NCBI RefSeq assembly: GCF_900626095.1
Contig: NZ_UYZZ01000001.1
Coordinates: forward strand, 124,001-188,000
Source of the DNA: Clostridium rectalis
Lineage (GTDB): Bacteria; Bacillota; Clostridia; Clostridiales; Clostridiaceae
Direction: 5' to 3'
Length of the DNA stretch: 64,000 bases
Shown here piece after piece: positions 37,316-46,269 of the stretch. Each line of letters opens with the position of its first letter. Positions within the stretch are counted from its first letter, which is position 1. The position numbers and the translations under genes were made by a program. A model generated the notes under the pieces. That model was given only the letters and a program-made list of their open reading frames with translations, ran no database searches and was not told the DNA's origin.

Positions 37316-37867
37316 ATGAGTACTATAGAAAATAATAGTATAGTTGATTTTGCATTATCACAAGGGGCTACCTATGCGAAATATTTTAATCCAGATATTT
37401 TAGTGTTTTCTGAAAAGATTAGAAGATACTGTGAAGAGAACTTATGTGGTCACTATGGAACCAATTGGGCTTGTCCTCCTGGGGTTGGACCTATTAAAGA
37501 ATTGGAAAAGGAAGTAAAAAAATTTAATAATGGGGTTGTATTTCAAAGTGTAGCAAAAATTAAAGGAAAATATGATAAGGAAGGTATGTTTAAAGCTAGA
37601 GATATACATAATAAACTTTTGAAAGATTTGTATAAGCAGTTAAAGGATAAGTATAAAGATATTATATTTTTCCCAATGGGAGCAGGACAGTGTGATATTT
37701 GTAAAAAGTGCGCATACATTGACAATGAAAAATGTAGATATCCAGAAAAAGCAATATCTTCAGCAGAAGCGTATGGTGTTGATTTAGTAACTCTCATTAA
37801 GGAGTGTGGTTTAAAGTTTAGTTACTCTGATGATACAGTTGCATATATAGCATTGATAATGTGGTAA
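37316..37867 (+). CDS. DUF2284 predicted metal-binding protein
   Basis: 183 residues; AGAGGG upstream. Cysteine clusters ENLCGHYGTNWACPPGVG and GAGQCDICKKCAYIDNEKCR match the DUF2284 family (predicted iron-sulfur or other metal-binding). The function is unknown. It lies immediately after the SDR gene. Confidence 0.87.
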   Translation: MSTIENNSIVDFALSQGATYAKYFNPDILVFSEKIRRYCEENLCGHYGTNWACPPGVGPIKELEKEVKKFNNGVVFQSVAKIKGKYDKEGMFKARDIHNKLLKDLYKQLKDKYKDIIFFPMGAGQCDICKKCAYIDNEKCRYPEKAISSAEAYGVDLVTLIKECGLKFSYSDDTVAYIALIMW

Positions 37868-37967
37868 ATGTAATAGTAATAAAATTAATCTTTAAGATAT
37901 ATCATGTAACTGTTTTATAAAATATGATAATATAAGGGAAAATATAAATTACATAAGGAGAAATAGT

Positions 37968-38432
37968 ATGGAAAATAATGAAACCAATAATGAAGAGTTC
38001 CATAAAGAAAATAAGCCACATGTGCATGGTGGCAAGTATATTGGAGAAAGAAAAAATGGTAAGGCTCATGGAGAAGGAACTTATTTATATAAAGACGGGA
38101 GTAAATATGTAGGTCAGTGGCAAGATAATAAAATGCACGGACAAGGAGTGCATACTTGGATAGCTGGAGAAAAATATATTGGCTCATGGAAAAATGATGA
38201 GAAACATGGATATGGAATATATACTTGGGAAGATGGAGAAACCTATGTAGGTGAATGGAATAATGGGAGAAAACATGGGTTAGGTATATATGTATGGTCA
38301 GTAGGTGATAAATATATAGGACAATGGGAAAATGATAAAAGAAGTGGAAATGGAACATTTATTTGTTCAGATGGGGAAACATATACGGGTACATGGGCAG
38401 AAGATAAACTTATATTAAAAGATTGTAAGTAA
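37968..38432 (+). CDS. MORN-repeat protein
   Basis: 154 residues; AAGGAG ahead of ATG 37968. After a 22-residue polar N-terminus come five full 23-residue MORN repeats (23-45, 46-68, 69-91, 92-114 and 115-137) and a partial one. Each is of the form YxGxWxxxxxHGxGxxxWxxGx, for example KYVGQWQDNKMHGQGVHTW. No enzymatic domain is attached and there is no signal peptide. MORN arrays form beta hairpins often involved in membrane or protein binding; the role in this bacterium is unknown. It is monocistronic with its own terminator. Confidence 0.92.
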   Translation: MENNETNNEEFHKENKPHVHGGKYIGERKNGKAHGEGTYLYKDGSKYVGQWQDNKMHGQGVHTWIAGEKYIGSWKNDEKHGYGIYTWEDGETYVGEWNNGRKHGLGIYVWSVGDKYIGQWENDKRSGNGTFICSDGETYTGTWAEDKLILKDCK

Positions 38433-38437
38433 TATAT

Positions 38438-38482
38438 AAAGAGCATCTAATGTTTTTAATATTAGATGCTCTTTATATATAT
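38438..38482 (+). terminator. Terminator of the MORN gene
   Basis: AAAGAGCATCTAAT (38438-38451) pairs with ATTAGATGCTCTTT (38461-38474). Confidence 0.85.
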
Positions 38483-38527
38483 GTATTATTTGGTTAAAAT
38501 ATATAGGGCAGAAAAGGAGTTTTGTAA

Positions 38528-39125
38528 GTGACTTATTTTGTAGTAAAAAGAAAAGCAAAAATACTATAGAAGTAACTGGACATCTTTACGATAATTCTAG
38601 CTTTTGTGATTACAGTATGGGAGATACAACAATACCACCTATATGTTTAAAGCAAACAGATTTAAAAGAATTATATTCAGTACAAACTCCACTATTTGCA
38701 GCATCATATTATCCTAATAGACATTTAAATGAAAATTTTTTGGGATATGAAATTTTTTTAGATGTAATAAAAGATGCAGCAAATTGTGGGAGAGAAAAAT
38801 TTGATACAGATATAGAGTTGGATCATTATTACATGGCACTTTGTTATTTAAGCTATGCTGGAATCGAAGATAAAAAAACTTTAATGATTTAACATCAAAT
38901 ATAATAGGAATAGATAAAAACGATATATTGACTGTGGATAAATTTTAAAAAATTAATATTCCATCAATAGTATTTGGAGGATTTGGTAAGGATTTTCATA
39001 AATTTACCGAAAGGCTAAACATCCCTTATTCTTTAAAGGTATTATCAAAACTTTATTATAAAATTATAGAAAATTTGTTTAACAAATATGAAAATAAGGT
39101 AATAAATAAAGGTTTACAAGGGTGA
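38528..39125 (+). pseudogene. Decayed gene of unrecognised family
   Basis: AAAAGGAG precedes a GTG at 38528 that reads MTYFVVKRK and soon stops. A shifted frame is open from there through KSKNTIEVTGHLYDNSSFCD (containing the 91-codon open frame at 38617-38892) and ends after EDKKTLMI. The next frame continues with FNDLTSNIIGIDKNDILTVD, a TAA, then KINIPSIVFGGFGKDFHKFT and ends at TGA 39123. Two frameshifts in A-rich runs and one in-frame stop break a protein of about 195 residues. The family was not recognised. The IPSIVFGGFGKDF segment is reminiscent of an alpha/beta-hydrolase strand, but this is weak. Confidence 0.65.
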
Positions 39126-39141
39126 AATTTTATGATATAAT
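39113..39141 (+). promoter_or_regulatory. Promoter of the T-box/symporter unit
   Basis: TTTACA (39113-39118), a 17-base spacer and TATAAT (39136-39141) preceded by TG (extended -10). The -35 lies within the end of the decayed gene. Transcription should start near 39148. Confidence 0.8.
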
Positions 39142-39147
39142 CCGTGA

Positions 39148-39408
39148 ATATAAGATATATTGTAAGATGGTAGTACAGATAATGAAGGAATAGTAGTAAC
39201 TTTTGTGTATTATAAAGAGAGCACAAGTTATGGTGAAAATTGTGTGTTGCGAAAGTGTATGAATTACAATCCGGAATCTTAATGTGAAAGCATTACGGAG
39301 GTCATCCGATAAAATGATTTAGAGATTATATATAAACTTTTTATATATAAAGTAAGGTGGTAACGCGAGTCTTTTCGTCCTTATACAGGATGAGAAGACT
39401 TTTATTTT
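39148..39408 (+). promoter_or_regulatory. T-box riboswitch leader, probable tyrosine specifier
   Basis: The T-box core AAGGTGGTAACGCGAG (39353-39368) is followed by the terminator stem GTCTTTTCGTCCT...AGGATGAGAAGAC and a T run, the standard ON/OFF switch. Stem I features: AGTA on the 5' side, AGAGAG and a hairpin CACAA...GGTGAAAA...TTGTG distally, then GAA-T-TAC-A on the 3' side. In the tyrS-type arrangement GAA-N-specifier, the specifier would be TAC (Tyr). ATC (Ile) four bases on is the main alternative. Uncharged cognate tRNA should stabilise the antiterminator and switch on the symporter. Confidence 0.9.
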
Positions 39409-39466
39409 TAAATTTAATTATAGTTAGTTATTATAAGTTTTATACAATTTCAAGGAGGAAGGTAGT

Positions 39467-40783
39467 ATGGTAGAAAAAAGAGAAAGTTTTTCAGGTAAGT
39501 TAGGTTTTGTTTTATCTTGTTTGGGATCTGCAATAGGATTAGGTAACATATGGATGTTCCCTTGGAAACTTGGAGAATATGGAGGAGCTGCTTTTTTAAT
39601 TCCATTTTTTATATGTGTGTTTCTTTTGGGAGCTACAGGTCTTGTAGGGGAATTTGCCTTTGGGAGAATGAGAAAAAGTGGTTCTCTACAAGGTATAAAA
39701 TATGTTTTTGAAAAAAGAGGATTAAAAGGCGGGAAAATATTTAGTTTAATACCTACCTTAGCAGTTGCAGGAACATTAATTTTTTATGCTGTAGTAGTAG
39801 GATGGGTATTTAGATACTTTTTTTCTTCTTTCAGTGGGGCTATTTACAATGTGGATATAGAAAATTATTTTAATACGTTTGCTGGTACAAAATCTAGTAT
39901 TATATGGCATTTTATAGCACTATTTTTTACTCTATTAATAGTTACTTTAGGCGTAACTAATGGGATAGAAAAAATAAATAAGATTATGATGCCAGCACTA
40001 TTTATTATATTTTCAATATTATTAATTAGAACTTTGACATTACCTGGAGCCAGGGAAGGATTGAAATATTTATTAGTACCAAAATGGGAGTATTTATTAA
40101 AACCAGAAACTTGGATAATGGCACTTGGACAAGCATTTTTCAGTGTATCTCTTAATGGAGCAGGTATGGTTGTGTATGGAAGTTATTTAAAAGATGATAT
40201 AGATATACCTAAGGCAGCTATTCAGGTTGCTATATTTGATGTAATATCAGCTCTTCTTGCAGCATTTATGATAATACCGGCAGTTTTTGCTTTTGGGTTA
40301 AACCCATCAGCGGGACCATCTTTATTATTTATTACTATGCCACATGTATTTAAGGCCATGCCTTTTGGTTATATTTTCGGTATATTATTCTTTTTAAGTA
40401 TTATTTTTGCGGCAATATCTTCTATTATAAATATGTTGGAGGCAACTTCTGAAGCTTATATGGGAAAATTTAAGGTAAGTAGATTTAGGGCATGTTTAAT
40501 AATTGCTATCATTGCATTTGTTATAGCCATTCCTTTAGATTTAAGCATGGTTAGGTTTGGAGCTTTTGCAGACTTTATAACAATTTATTTAGCACCATTA
40601 GGATCAATAATTGCTGCCATAACTTTCTTTTGGATTTATGGTATAGATAAGGCTAAGAAGGAAATAAGTAAGGGTATGAACCATCCTATAGGGAAATGGT
40701 TTGAGCCATTAGCAAAGTATGTATTTGTAATATCAGGTATACTAGTACTTATACTAGGTATTGTATATAATGGTATAGGATAA
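39467..40783 (+). CDS. Sodium:neurotransmitter symporter (NSS)-family amino-acid transporter
   Basis: 438 residues; AAGGAGG precedes ATG 39467. About 11-12 transmembrane segments. The NSS N-terminus is intact: FVLSCLGSAIGLGNIWMFPW with sodium-site residues, and GGAAFLIPFFICVFLLG follows. ITLGVTNGIEKI-type TM5 and a bacterial MhsT/TnaT-like length fit an importer of hydrophobic or aromatic amino acids. Control by the upstream T-box supports an amino-acid substrate, probably tyrosine if the specifier reading is right. Confidence 0.92.
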   Translation: MVEKRESFSGKLGFVLSCLGSAIGLGNIWMFPWKLGEYGGAAFLIPFFICVFLLGATGLVGEFAFGRMRKSGSLQGIKYVFEKRGLKGGKIFSLIPTLAVAGTLIFYAVVVGWVFRYFFSSFSGAIYNVDIENYFNTFAGTKSSIIWHFIALFFTLLIVTLGVTNGIEKINKIMMPALFIIFSILLIRTLTLPGAREGLKYLLVPKWEYLLKPETWIMALGQAFFSVSLNGAGMVVYGSYLKDDIDIPKAAIQVAIFDVISALLAAFMIIPAVFAFGLNPSAGPSLLFITMPHVFKAMPFGYIFGILFFLSIIFAAISSIINMLEATSEAYMGKFKVSRFRACLIIAIIAFVIAIPLDLSMVRFGAFADFITIYLAPLGSIIAAITFFWIYGIDKAKKEISKGMNHPIGKWFEPLAKYVFVISGILVLILGIVYNGIG

Positions 40784-40790
40784 AAATAAT

Positions 40791-40833
40791 AAGATATAAA
40801 CAGGAAACATATTTCCAGTTTATATCTTTTTTA
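40791..40833 (+). terminator. Terminator of the symporter gene
   Basis: AAGATATAAACAGGAAA and TTTCCAGTTTATATCTT form a stem with one A-A mismatch, followed by TTTT. Confidence 0.85.
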
Positions 40834-40959
40834 CTTTAGTACATTTAATATATAAGTAATTGGTTATGGTAAATATAAAATAATAATATTTTTATTTTGT
40901 ATTTATCTAAATTATAATAAATTACGGGATTAATAAATATTATTTTTAGGAGGATTTTT

Positions 40960-41949
40960 ATGAAAGATTTAAAAGAAAACTATAAAGGTATTATTTTTAG
41001 TTTTATAATTGCGTTAATTTCAACAGGTCTTGGGAAAAAACTCCCTATAATTGGGGGGGCTGTTTTTGGTATTGTAATTGGGGTAATAATAAACAATACT
41101 ATAGGTAAACCTGATTCAACTAAAAAAGGAATTGCTTTTGTATCTAAAAAGGTTCTTCAATGGTCAATTGTTTTATTAGGAGCAGGACTTAGTTTTAATC
41201 AGGTTAAAGAAACTGGTATGGAGTCTTTATCAGTTACTGTAGTTACTATAAGTGTAGCTTTTTTGTCAGCATTTTTAATAGGAAAGTTTTTAAATGTACC
41301 AAGTCATTTAAAATCATTAATAGGAGTGGGAACAGCTATATGTGGTGGTTCAGCTATAGCAGCCATATCACCAATAATAGAAGCAGATGAACAGGATATT
41401 GCATATTCAATTTCAACTATATTTTTCTTTAATATTATAGCAGTATTAATTTTTCCACCTCTTGGACATTTATTGAATTTAACAGATAAAGGTTTTGGAT
41501 TATGGGCTGGTACAGCTATAAATGATACATCATCTGTGGTAGCCGCTGGGTATGTATTTAGTAATGCAGCAGGAGAGTTTGCAACTATAGTAAAGCTTAC
41601 TAGGGCTACACTTATTATTCCGATTGCCCTTATATTTGCGTTAATAACTGCTTACAGAAAAAAACAAGAATCCAATTTTAGATTAAAAAAAATATTTCCT
41701 TGGTTTATATTATGGTTTTTGATAGCATCAATATTAAATACTGTTGGAATAATTCCTAAGGTTTCGATTCCTTATATAAATGAAGTAGGTAAGTTTATGA
41801 TAGTTATGGCCCTTTCGGCAATCGGACTTAGTGCTAATTTTAAAGATATGATTAAATCAGGAGTAAAACCTATATTTTTAGGGCTTATTGTATGGTTTAA
41901 TGTAGCAGTATCAAGTTTGATTGTCCAGCATTTTATGAAACAATTATAA
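40960..41949 (+). CDS. YeiH/UPF0324-family membrane exporter
   Basis: 329 residues with GGAGG ahead of ATG 40960, and about ten hydrophobic segments. Characteristic motifs: QWSIVLLGAGLSFNQVKETG, GVGTAICGGSAIAAISPIIE, FGLWAGTAINDTSSVVAAG and the end MALSAIGLSANFKDMIKSG. The family is annotated as putative sulfate exporters, without strong proof. It has no LysR regulator beside it. Confidence 0.9.
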   Translation: MKDLKENYKGIIFSFIIALISTGLGKKLPIIGGAVFGIVIGVIINNTIGKPDSTKKGIAFVSKKVLQWSIVLLGAGLSFNQVKETGMESLSVTVVTISVAFLSAFLIGKFLNVPSHLKSLIGVGTAICGGSAIAAISPIIEADEQDIAYSISTIFFFNIIAVLIFPPLGHLLNLTDKGFGLWAGTAINDTSSVVAAGYVFSNAAGEFATIVKLTRATLIIPIALIFALITAYRKKQESNFRLKKIFPWFILWFLIASILNTVGIIPKVSIPYINEVGKFMIVMALSAIGLSANFKDMIKSGVKPIFLGLIVWFNVAVSSLIVQHFMKQL

Positions 41950-41995
41950 TTAAAACGCTTATAAAGTTATAACGATTAATTAGATATTAAATATG

Positions 41996-42026
41996 AGGAT
42001 TTCCTTTTATGGGAGTCCTTTTAAAG
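41996..42026 (+). terminator. Terminator of the YeiH gene
   Basis: AGGATTTCC (41996-42004) pairs with GGGAGTCCT (42011-42019) with two G-T pairs, then TTT. Confidence 0.65.
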
Positions 42027-42232
42027 TTTTCTTTTATAAAAATAAAAAAGTTTTATGAAACTAATAATTTAAAAAAATTTTAAATAGATTTTTATGTAGA
42101 AAAATAGGATAAATAATATAAATTTACTTAATAATTTAATTAGATTGATATAAATCAAAAAATATGTTACATTTTAATAATGTTACTTTTAAATTTAAAG
42201 TAAAAAATTTAATGAAGGTAGGTACATAATTA

Positions 42233-43639
42233 ATGGATAATAAAGTTTATGAAAATAGATGGTTAATTTTAGCTATTGTAGTTATACAACCTTTTATGGC
42301 TTGCTTAGATGGAAGTATTGTAAACATAGCACTGCCCATTATGGCGAAAAATTTTTCTGTGTCTATGGCATCCATAGAATGGGTGGTAACAAGTTATTTA
42401 ATAATGATTTCTGCAGCTATTTTATTGTTTGGAAGACTAGGAGATGTAAAGGGAAAAACTACTATTTTTAAATATGGATTAGTAGTTTTTGGATTGGGGT
42501 CTTTGCTTTGTGGTATTTCTAATAATTTGATTTTACTTGTAATGTCAAGAGTGGTTCAAGGGATAGGGGCATCTATGACAATGGCCACGAGTCAAGGTAT
42601 AATAACTCAGGTTTTTCCAGCTAATGAAAGAGGTAGGGCTTTAGGCATTTCTGGAACATTTGTGGCTTTAGGTACCATGATTGGTCCTCCAATTGGTGGA
42701 TTTATTATATCTGCATTTAGTTGGCAATATATTTTTTTAATAAATGTTCCAGTAGCAATAGTGGCTTTTATATTTGCCATGGAAATACTACCTGTTAATA
42801 AGGAAATAGTTAAGCAGAGAATAGATTTTTTAGGTGCAATATTATTCTTTATATTTACAGTGTTAATATTTAGTGCAATGATCATAGGGCAACAAATAGG
42901 ATATAGTAATAGATTTATAATTTTAAGCTTTATAGTTTCTATTATTTCATTTATAGGTTTTATAATGGTACAGAAAAAAGTAGAGGAGCCTTTGTTAGAT
43001 TTATCTATATTTAAGAATAGGGTATTTTCTACTAATATATTATGTGCTTTTATATCTTTCACGGCTTTAAGTTGTGTTAACATAATTCATCCATTTTATC
43101 TTCAAGATGTACTAAAAATTACCCCTGGGAAAGCTGGTATAATTATGATGATATACCCAATAACCCTTTCATTAATAGCCCCTTTAAGTGGGTATTTATC
43201 AGATAAAATAGGAAGTAAAATACTAACTTTAAGTGGATTATTTGTTGTTACTTTAGGATTTTTATTTATGTCTACTTTAAAAGAGAATACTAGTATAATT
43301 TATATTATTTTATTTGTTGCTATGTTAGGGCTTGGTAATGGATTATTCCAATCTCCTAATAATTCACTAGTTATGTCTACTGTACCTAAAAATAAATTAG
43401 GCATTGCAGGAAGTGTTAATGCGTTAGTTAGGAACTTAGGATTTGTTTTTGGGGTATCAGCCTCAACTACAATTTTGTATAATAAGATGAGTTCTAACAT
43501 TGGATACAGGGTTTTAGGCTATGTAAGTGGCAGAGAGGATGTATTTGTTTATGCTATGAAGTGGGTTTATATGGAAGCTGCCATAATATGTTTTATTGCA
43601 TTTAGCTTTTCCTTAATTGATAAGCTTAAAAAAAGATAA
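42233..43639 (+). CDS. MFS drug exporter, DHA2 (EmrB/QacA) family
   Basis: 468 residues with about 14 transmembrane segments. Family motifs: FMACLDGSIVNIALP (motif D1, LDxTxVNVALP), LFGRLGDVKGKTTIF (motif A), RVVQGIGASMTMATSQGI (motif B) and GTFVALGTMIGPPIGGF (motif C, antiporter). It should export drugs or metabolites by proton antiport. A TetR/MarR regulator is absent nearby, and the gene is alone between terminators. Confidence 0.93.
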   Translation: MDNKVYENRWLILAIVVIQPFMACLDGSIVNIALPIMAKNFSVSMASIEWVVTSYLIMISAAILLFGRLGDVKGKTTIFKYGLVVFGLGSLLCGISNNLILLVMSRVVQGIGASMTMATSQGIITQVFPANERGRALGISGTFVALGTMIGPPIGGFIISAFSWQYIFLINVPVAIVAFIFAMEILPVNKEIVKQRIDFLGAILFFIFTVLIFSAMIIGQQIGYSNRFIILSFIVSIISFIGFIMVQKKVEEPLLDLSIFKNRVFSTNILCAFISFTALSCVNIIHPFYLQDVLKITPGKAGIIMMIYPITLSLIAPLSGYLSDKIGSKILTLSGLFVVTLGFLFMSTLKENTSIIYIILFVAMLGLGNGLFQSPNNSLVMSTVPKNKLGIAGSVNALVRNLGFVFGVSASTTILYNKMSSNIGYRVLGYVSGREDVFVYAMKWVYMEAAIICFIAFSFSLIDKLKKR

Positions 43640-43660
43640 ATTTATATATCTGTTCTAAAT

Positions 43661-43700
43661 AAAAATGCTTACACTATATATTATAGTGTAAGCATTTTTA
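43661..43700 (+). terminator. Terminator of the MFS gene
   Basis: AAAAATGCTTACACTATA and TATAGTGTAAGCATTTTT are perfect complements (43661-43699). Confidence 0.9.
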
Positions 43701-43713
43701 GGTGTGAAATAAA

Positions 43714-44415
43714 TTGAATAATTTTATTTTTCTTATTTTTATTTTACAAATTTGTGTATTTATAAAACTTATAATTAATTTACTCAAAAGAAAAGATGAG
43801 TATGCAAGTGATACAACTATACCTTTAAGAGAAAAATTAATATTAAGTACAAGTTGTATAGTATGTGCAATAATTGTATATACAAATAATACTACTTATT
43901 ATTCTATATTTGTACTAACAGGTATGATAATATCCTTTTTCGGAGATTTAGCTATGGCGGGTGTATTAAGCTTTTCTAATAGATTAATAGGTGGTATGAC
44001 ATTATTCGGATTAGCACATATATGTTATTTTGTTGGATTTATTTTTACTATAATATTTATGGGCAAATTTAAAATAGGTATTAGTATATTAAATTTGTTT
44101 ATATTAATTATATTTATATGTATTTGCAATAAGTTTATTAGAAATAAGTTTAATGGGGATATAGATACATTTAATATAGGAGTAGTTTATTCAACTTTAA
44201 TTTTAAATATGGCTATTAATGCTTTATGGCTGGCTTTTGCATCTCAGGGAAAATTTATAATTACTTTTATAGGAGCAAGTTTATTTATAATATCAGATGG
44301 TATAATAGCATTTATGGAAAGTCAACTATTTCAAATAAAACATTCAGGACTTGTTATATGGATAACATATATTGCAGCACAGATGTGCATTATAATTAGT
44401 CCAATAATTAAATAA
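43714..44415 (+). CDS. YhhN/TMEM86-family membrane protein
   Basis: 233 residues starting at TTG 43714 (AGGTG upstream). Eight hydrophobic segments. LTGMIISFFGDLAMAGVL and the late LFIISDGIIAFMES place acidic residues inside membrane segments, as in YhhN proteins, whose animal relative TMEM86 is lysoplasmalogenase. Clostridia make plasmalogens, so a lysoplasmalogenase role is plausible but not shown. Confidence 0.8.
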   Translation: MNNFIFLIFILQICVFIKLIINLLKRKDEYASDTTIPLREKLILSTSCIVCAIIVYTNNTTYYSIFVLTGMIISFFGDLAMAGVLSFSNRLIGGMTLFGLAHICYFVGFIFTIIFMGKFKIGISILNLFILIIFICICNKFIRNKFNGDIDTFNIGVVYSTLILNMAINALWLAFASQGKFIITFIGASLFIISDGIIAFMESQLFQIKHSGLVIWITYIAAQMCIIISPIIK

Positions 44416-44417
44416 TA

Positions 44418-44455
44418 TAATAAAAAATGCGACTATTATAATATAAGTCGCATTT
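44418..44455 (-). terminator. Terminator of the purine permease gene
   Basis: Read on the minus strand, AAATGCGAC and GTCGCATTT form a hairpin followed by TTTATTATATT. Confidence 0.75.
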
Positions 44456-44456
44456 A

Positions 44457-44494
44457 GGCTGTTTTTTAAATTTAATTTAGTAACAGCTTTTTTT
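44457..44494 (+). terminator. Terminator of the YhhN gene
   Basis: GCTGTT (44458-44463) pairs with AACAGC (44482-44487) and is followed by seven T's. The loop is long. Confidence 0.7.
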
Positions 44495-45794
44495 ATATGA
44501 AGAATTTTAGTATAAACAATACTGCCAATATATAAGTTGCTATAGATACTTCTTTTCCTCTGTTTGTTAATAATTTCAATAACACATAAGAAACTACTCC
44601 AAATATTATACCATCAGAGATATTATAAGCTAACGGCATCATTATTATAGTAAGAAAGGCTGGAATAGCTTCAGTAAAATCTGACAAGTCTATCTCCTGT
44701 ATAGGAGATAGCATAAATAATCCAACTAAAATAAGTGATGGCGCAGTAGCTGCCGATGGGATCATTAAGAATAATGGAGATAAAAATAATGCTAAAATAA
44801 ACATTATTGCAGTAGAAACAGCTGTTAAACCCGTTTTACCACCGGCTGCAACTCCTGATGCACTTTCTACAAATGTAGCTACAGTGCTGGTACCAAAGCA
44901 AGCTCCTAATGTTGTTCCAATAGCATCTGAAAGTAAAGCTTGTTTTGCTCTGGGTACATTTCCATTTTCATCTAACATTCCTGCTTTAGTAGAAACACCT
45001 ACTAAAGCTCCTACAGTATCAAACATATCCATAAATAATAAAGTGAATAATGCTATAAACATATCTTTACTTAATATATCATTCCATTGGAATTTCAAAA
45101 ATATAGGACTTATACTAGGAGGGGCACTAAAAATAGAATTTGGAAGTTTAGTTATTCCCATAGGTATTCCTATTAGAGTCGTAAGTATAATTCCAAGTAG
45201 TAAGGCTCCATTTACATTTTTAGCAAGAAGAACTCCTGTTATTATTAACCCTATAATTGCAAGTAATGCTATACCATTTGTTATATTTCCTAATGATAGT
45301 ATTGTACCTGATTTAGGGTGCAATACTATTTGAGCATTTTCTAATCCAATAAATGCTATAAATATGCCTATACCTACAGAAATTGATTTTTTAATATTAT
45401 TAGGTATAGAGTTCATTATAGCTTCTCTAATATTAAAAGCGGAAAGTAATATAAAAATTATTCCTTCTAAAAAGGCTGCAGTTAATGCGAATTGCCATGT
45501 GTGGCCCATTCCTATTACAATAGTGTAAGCAAAAAAGGCATTAAGTCCCATGCCTGGCGCTTGGGCAAAAGGCAATTTTGCGTATATTCCCATTAATAGG
45601 GTTGATACTATTGCAGCAAGTGCGGTGGCTGTAAACACGGAATTAAAATTCATGCCAGTTTCTGATAAAATTGCTGGATTAACTATTAAGATATAAGCCA
45701 TTGTCATAAATGTAGTTATTCCTGCTAAAATTTCTGTTTTAATTGATGTTTTATTTTCTTCTAATTTAAAATACGAATTTAATAAGTTATGCAT
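44493..45794 (-). CDS. NCS2-family purine/xanthine permease (PbuG/AdeP-like)
   Basis: 433 residues from ATG 45794, eight bases after AAAGGAG; the longer in-frame ATG at 45857 has no ribosome site. About 12 transmembrane segments. LAGITTFMTMAYILIVNPAI at the N-terminus, LPFAQAPGMGLNAFFAYTIV, MDMFDTVGALVGVSTKAGML and ACFGTSTVATFVESASGVAAG are hallmarks of the AzgA/PbuG branch that carries adenine, guanine or hypoxanthine. A PurBox-like sequence lies about 150 bases upstream; no purine riboswitch is present. Confidence 0.92.
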   Translation of the reverse strand: MHNLLNSYFKLEENKTSIKTEILAGITTFMTMAYILIVNPAILSETGMNFNSVFTATALAAIVSTLLMGIYAKLPFAQAPGMGLNAFFAYTIVIGMGHTWQFALTAAFLEGIIFILLSAFNIREAIMNSIPNNIKKSISVGIGIFIAFIGLENAQIVLHPKSGTILSLGNITNGIALLAIIGLIITGVLLAKNVNGALLLGIILTTLIGIPMGITKLPNSIFSAPPSISPIFLKFQWNDILSKDMFIALFTLLFMDMFDTVGALVGVSTKAGMLDENGNVPRAKQALLSDAIGTTLGACFGTSTVATFVESASGVAAGGKTGLTAVSTAIMFILALFLSPLFLMIPSAATAPSLILVGLFMLSPIQEIDLSDFTEAIPAFLTIIMMPLAYNISDGIIFGVVSYVLLKLLTNRGKEVSIATYILAVLFILKFFI

Positions 45795-45942
45795 GTTATT
45801 CTCCTTTGCTTTATTTTTGCACTCGTACATATTAACAAAAACAAATATTAAAGTCAATAATATCTGCGAACGTTCTTATAAAAATATACTTAATTTTAAG
45901 GGGTTAATATTGAATGAATTTCATATAAGCATATTTAAAAAT

Positions 45943-45954
45943 CAAATGTTCGTA
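45943..45954 (-). promoter_or_regulatory. PurBox-like sequence
   Basis: The minus strand reads TACGAACATTTG, matching the CGAACATT core of the Bacillus PurR box. The normal second, inverted box at about 16 bases is missing; the only other related core is the palindrome GAACGTTC at 45868-45875, some 70 bases closer to the gene. Confidence 0.35.
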
Positions 45955-46057
45955 ATTATTATGTTTTAGAAATTATAACAATTTCCACTAAATAAATTTT
46001 AGAATATAACGATTATTTAATTTGAAACATTAATATTAATAATTAGAAAGTAAAAAA

Positions 46058-46156
46058 ATGAACTATAAACTAATATTTATACTTATAACTATAGGGTTTG
46101 TACTTCCTTTTACAATTATACTAGTAGTTATATTTTCTTATTTTTTTAAATCCTAA
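46058..46156 (+). CDS. Possible 32-residue membrane peptide
   Basis: ATG 46058 to TAA gives MNYKLIFILITIGFVLPFTI followed by ILVVIFSYFFKS, a single long hydrophobic helix. The upstream AGAAAG is a poor ribosome site, so translation is doubtful. Confidence 0.3.
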   Translation: MNYKLIFILITIGFVLPFTIILVVIFSYFFKS

Positions 46157-46269
46157 TGGGAAAGTTATTTAAAATATTATGTTTTTATAGGATTAATTCT
46201 TTAATTAATAACTTTATTTACATATTAAATAAAGAATAGTTTAAAGATAATCTAACTACAGGAGAGTTA

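Noticed and set aside
37915-38358. 147-codon minus-strand frame opposite the MORN gene
   Set aside because: A shadow of the repetitive MORN coding sequence, with a His/Tyr/Phe-rich product and no ribosome site.
44493-45857. Longer N-terminus for the purine permease (ATG 45857)
   Set aside because: The added residues match no family and have no ribosome site, while AAAGGAG precedes ATG 45794.
45795-45870. Purine riboswitch ahead of the purine permease
   Set aside because: The conserved purine-aptamer core and its paired loops are not present on the minus strand there.
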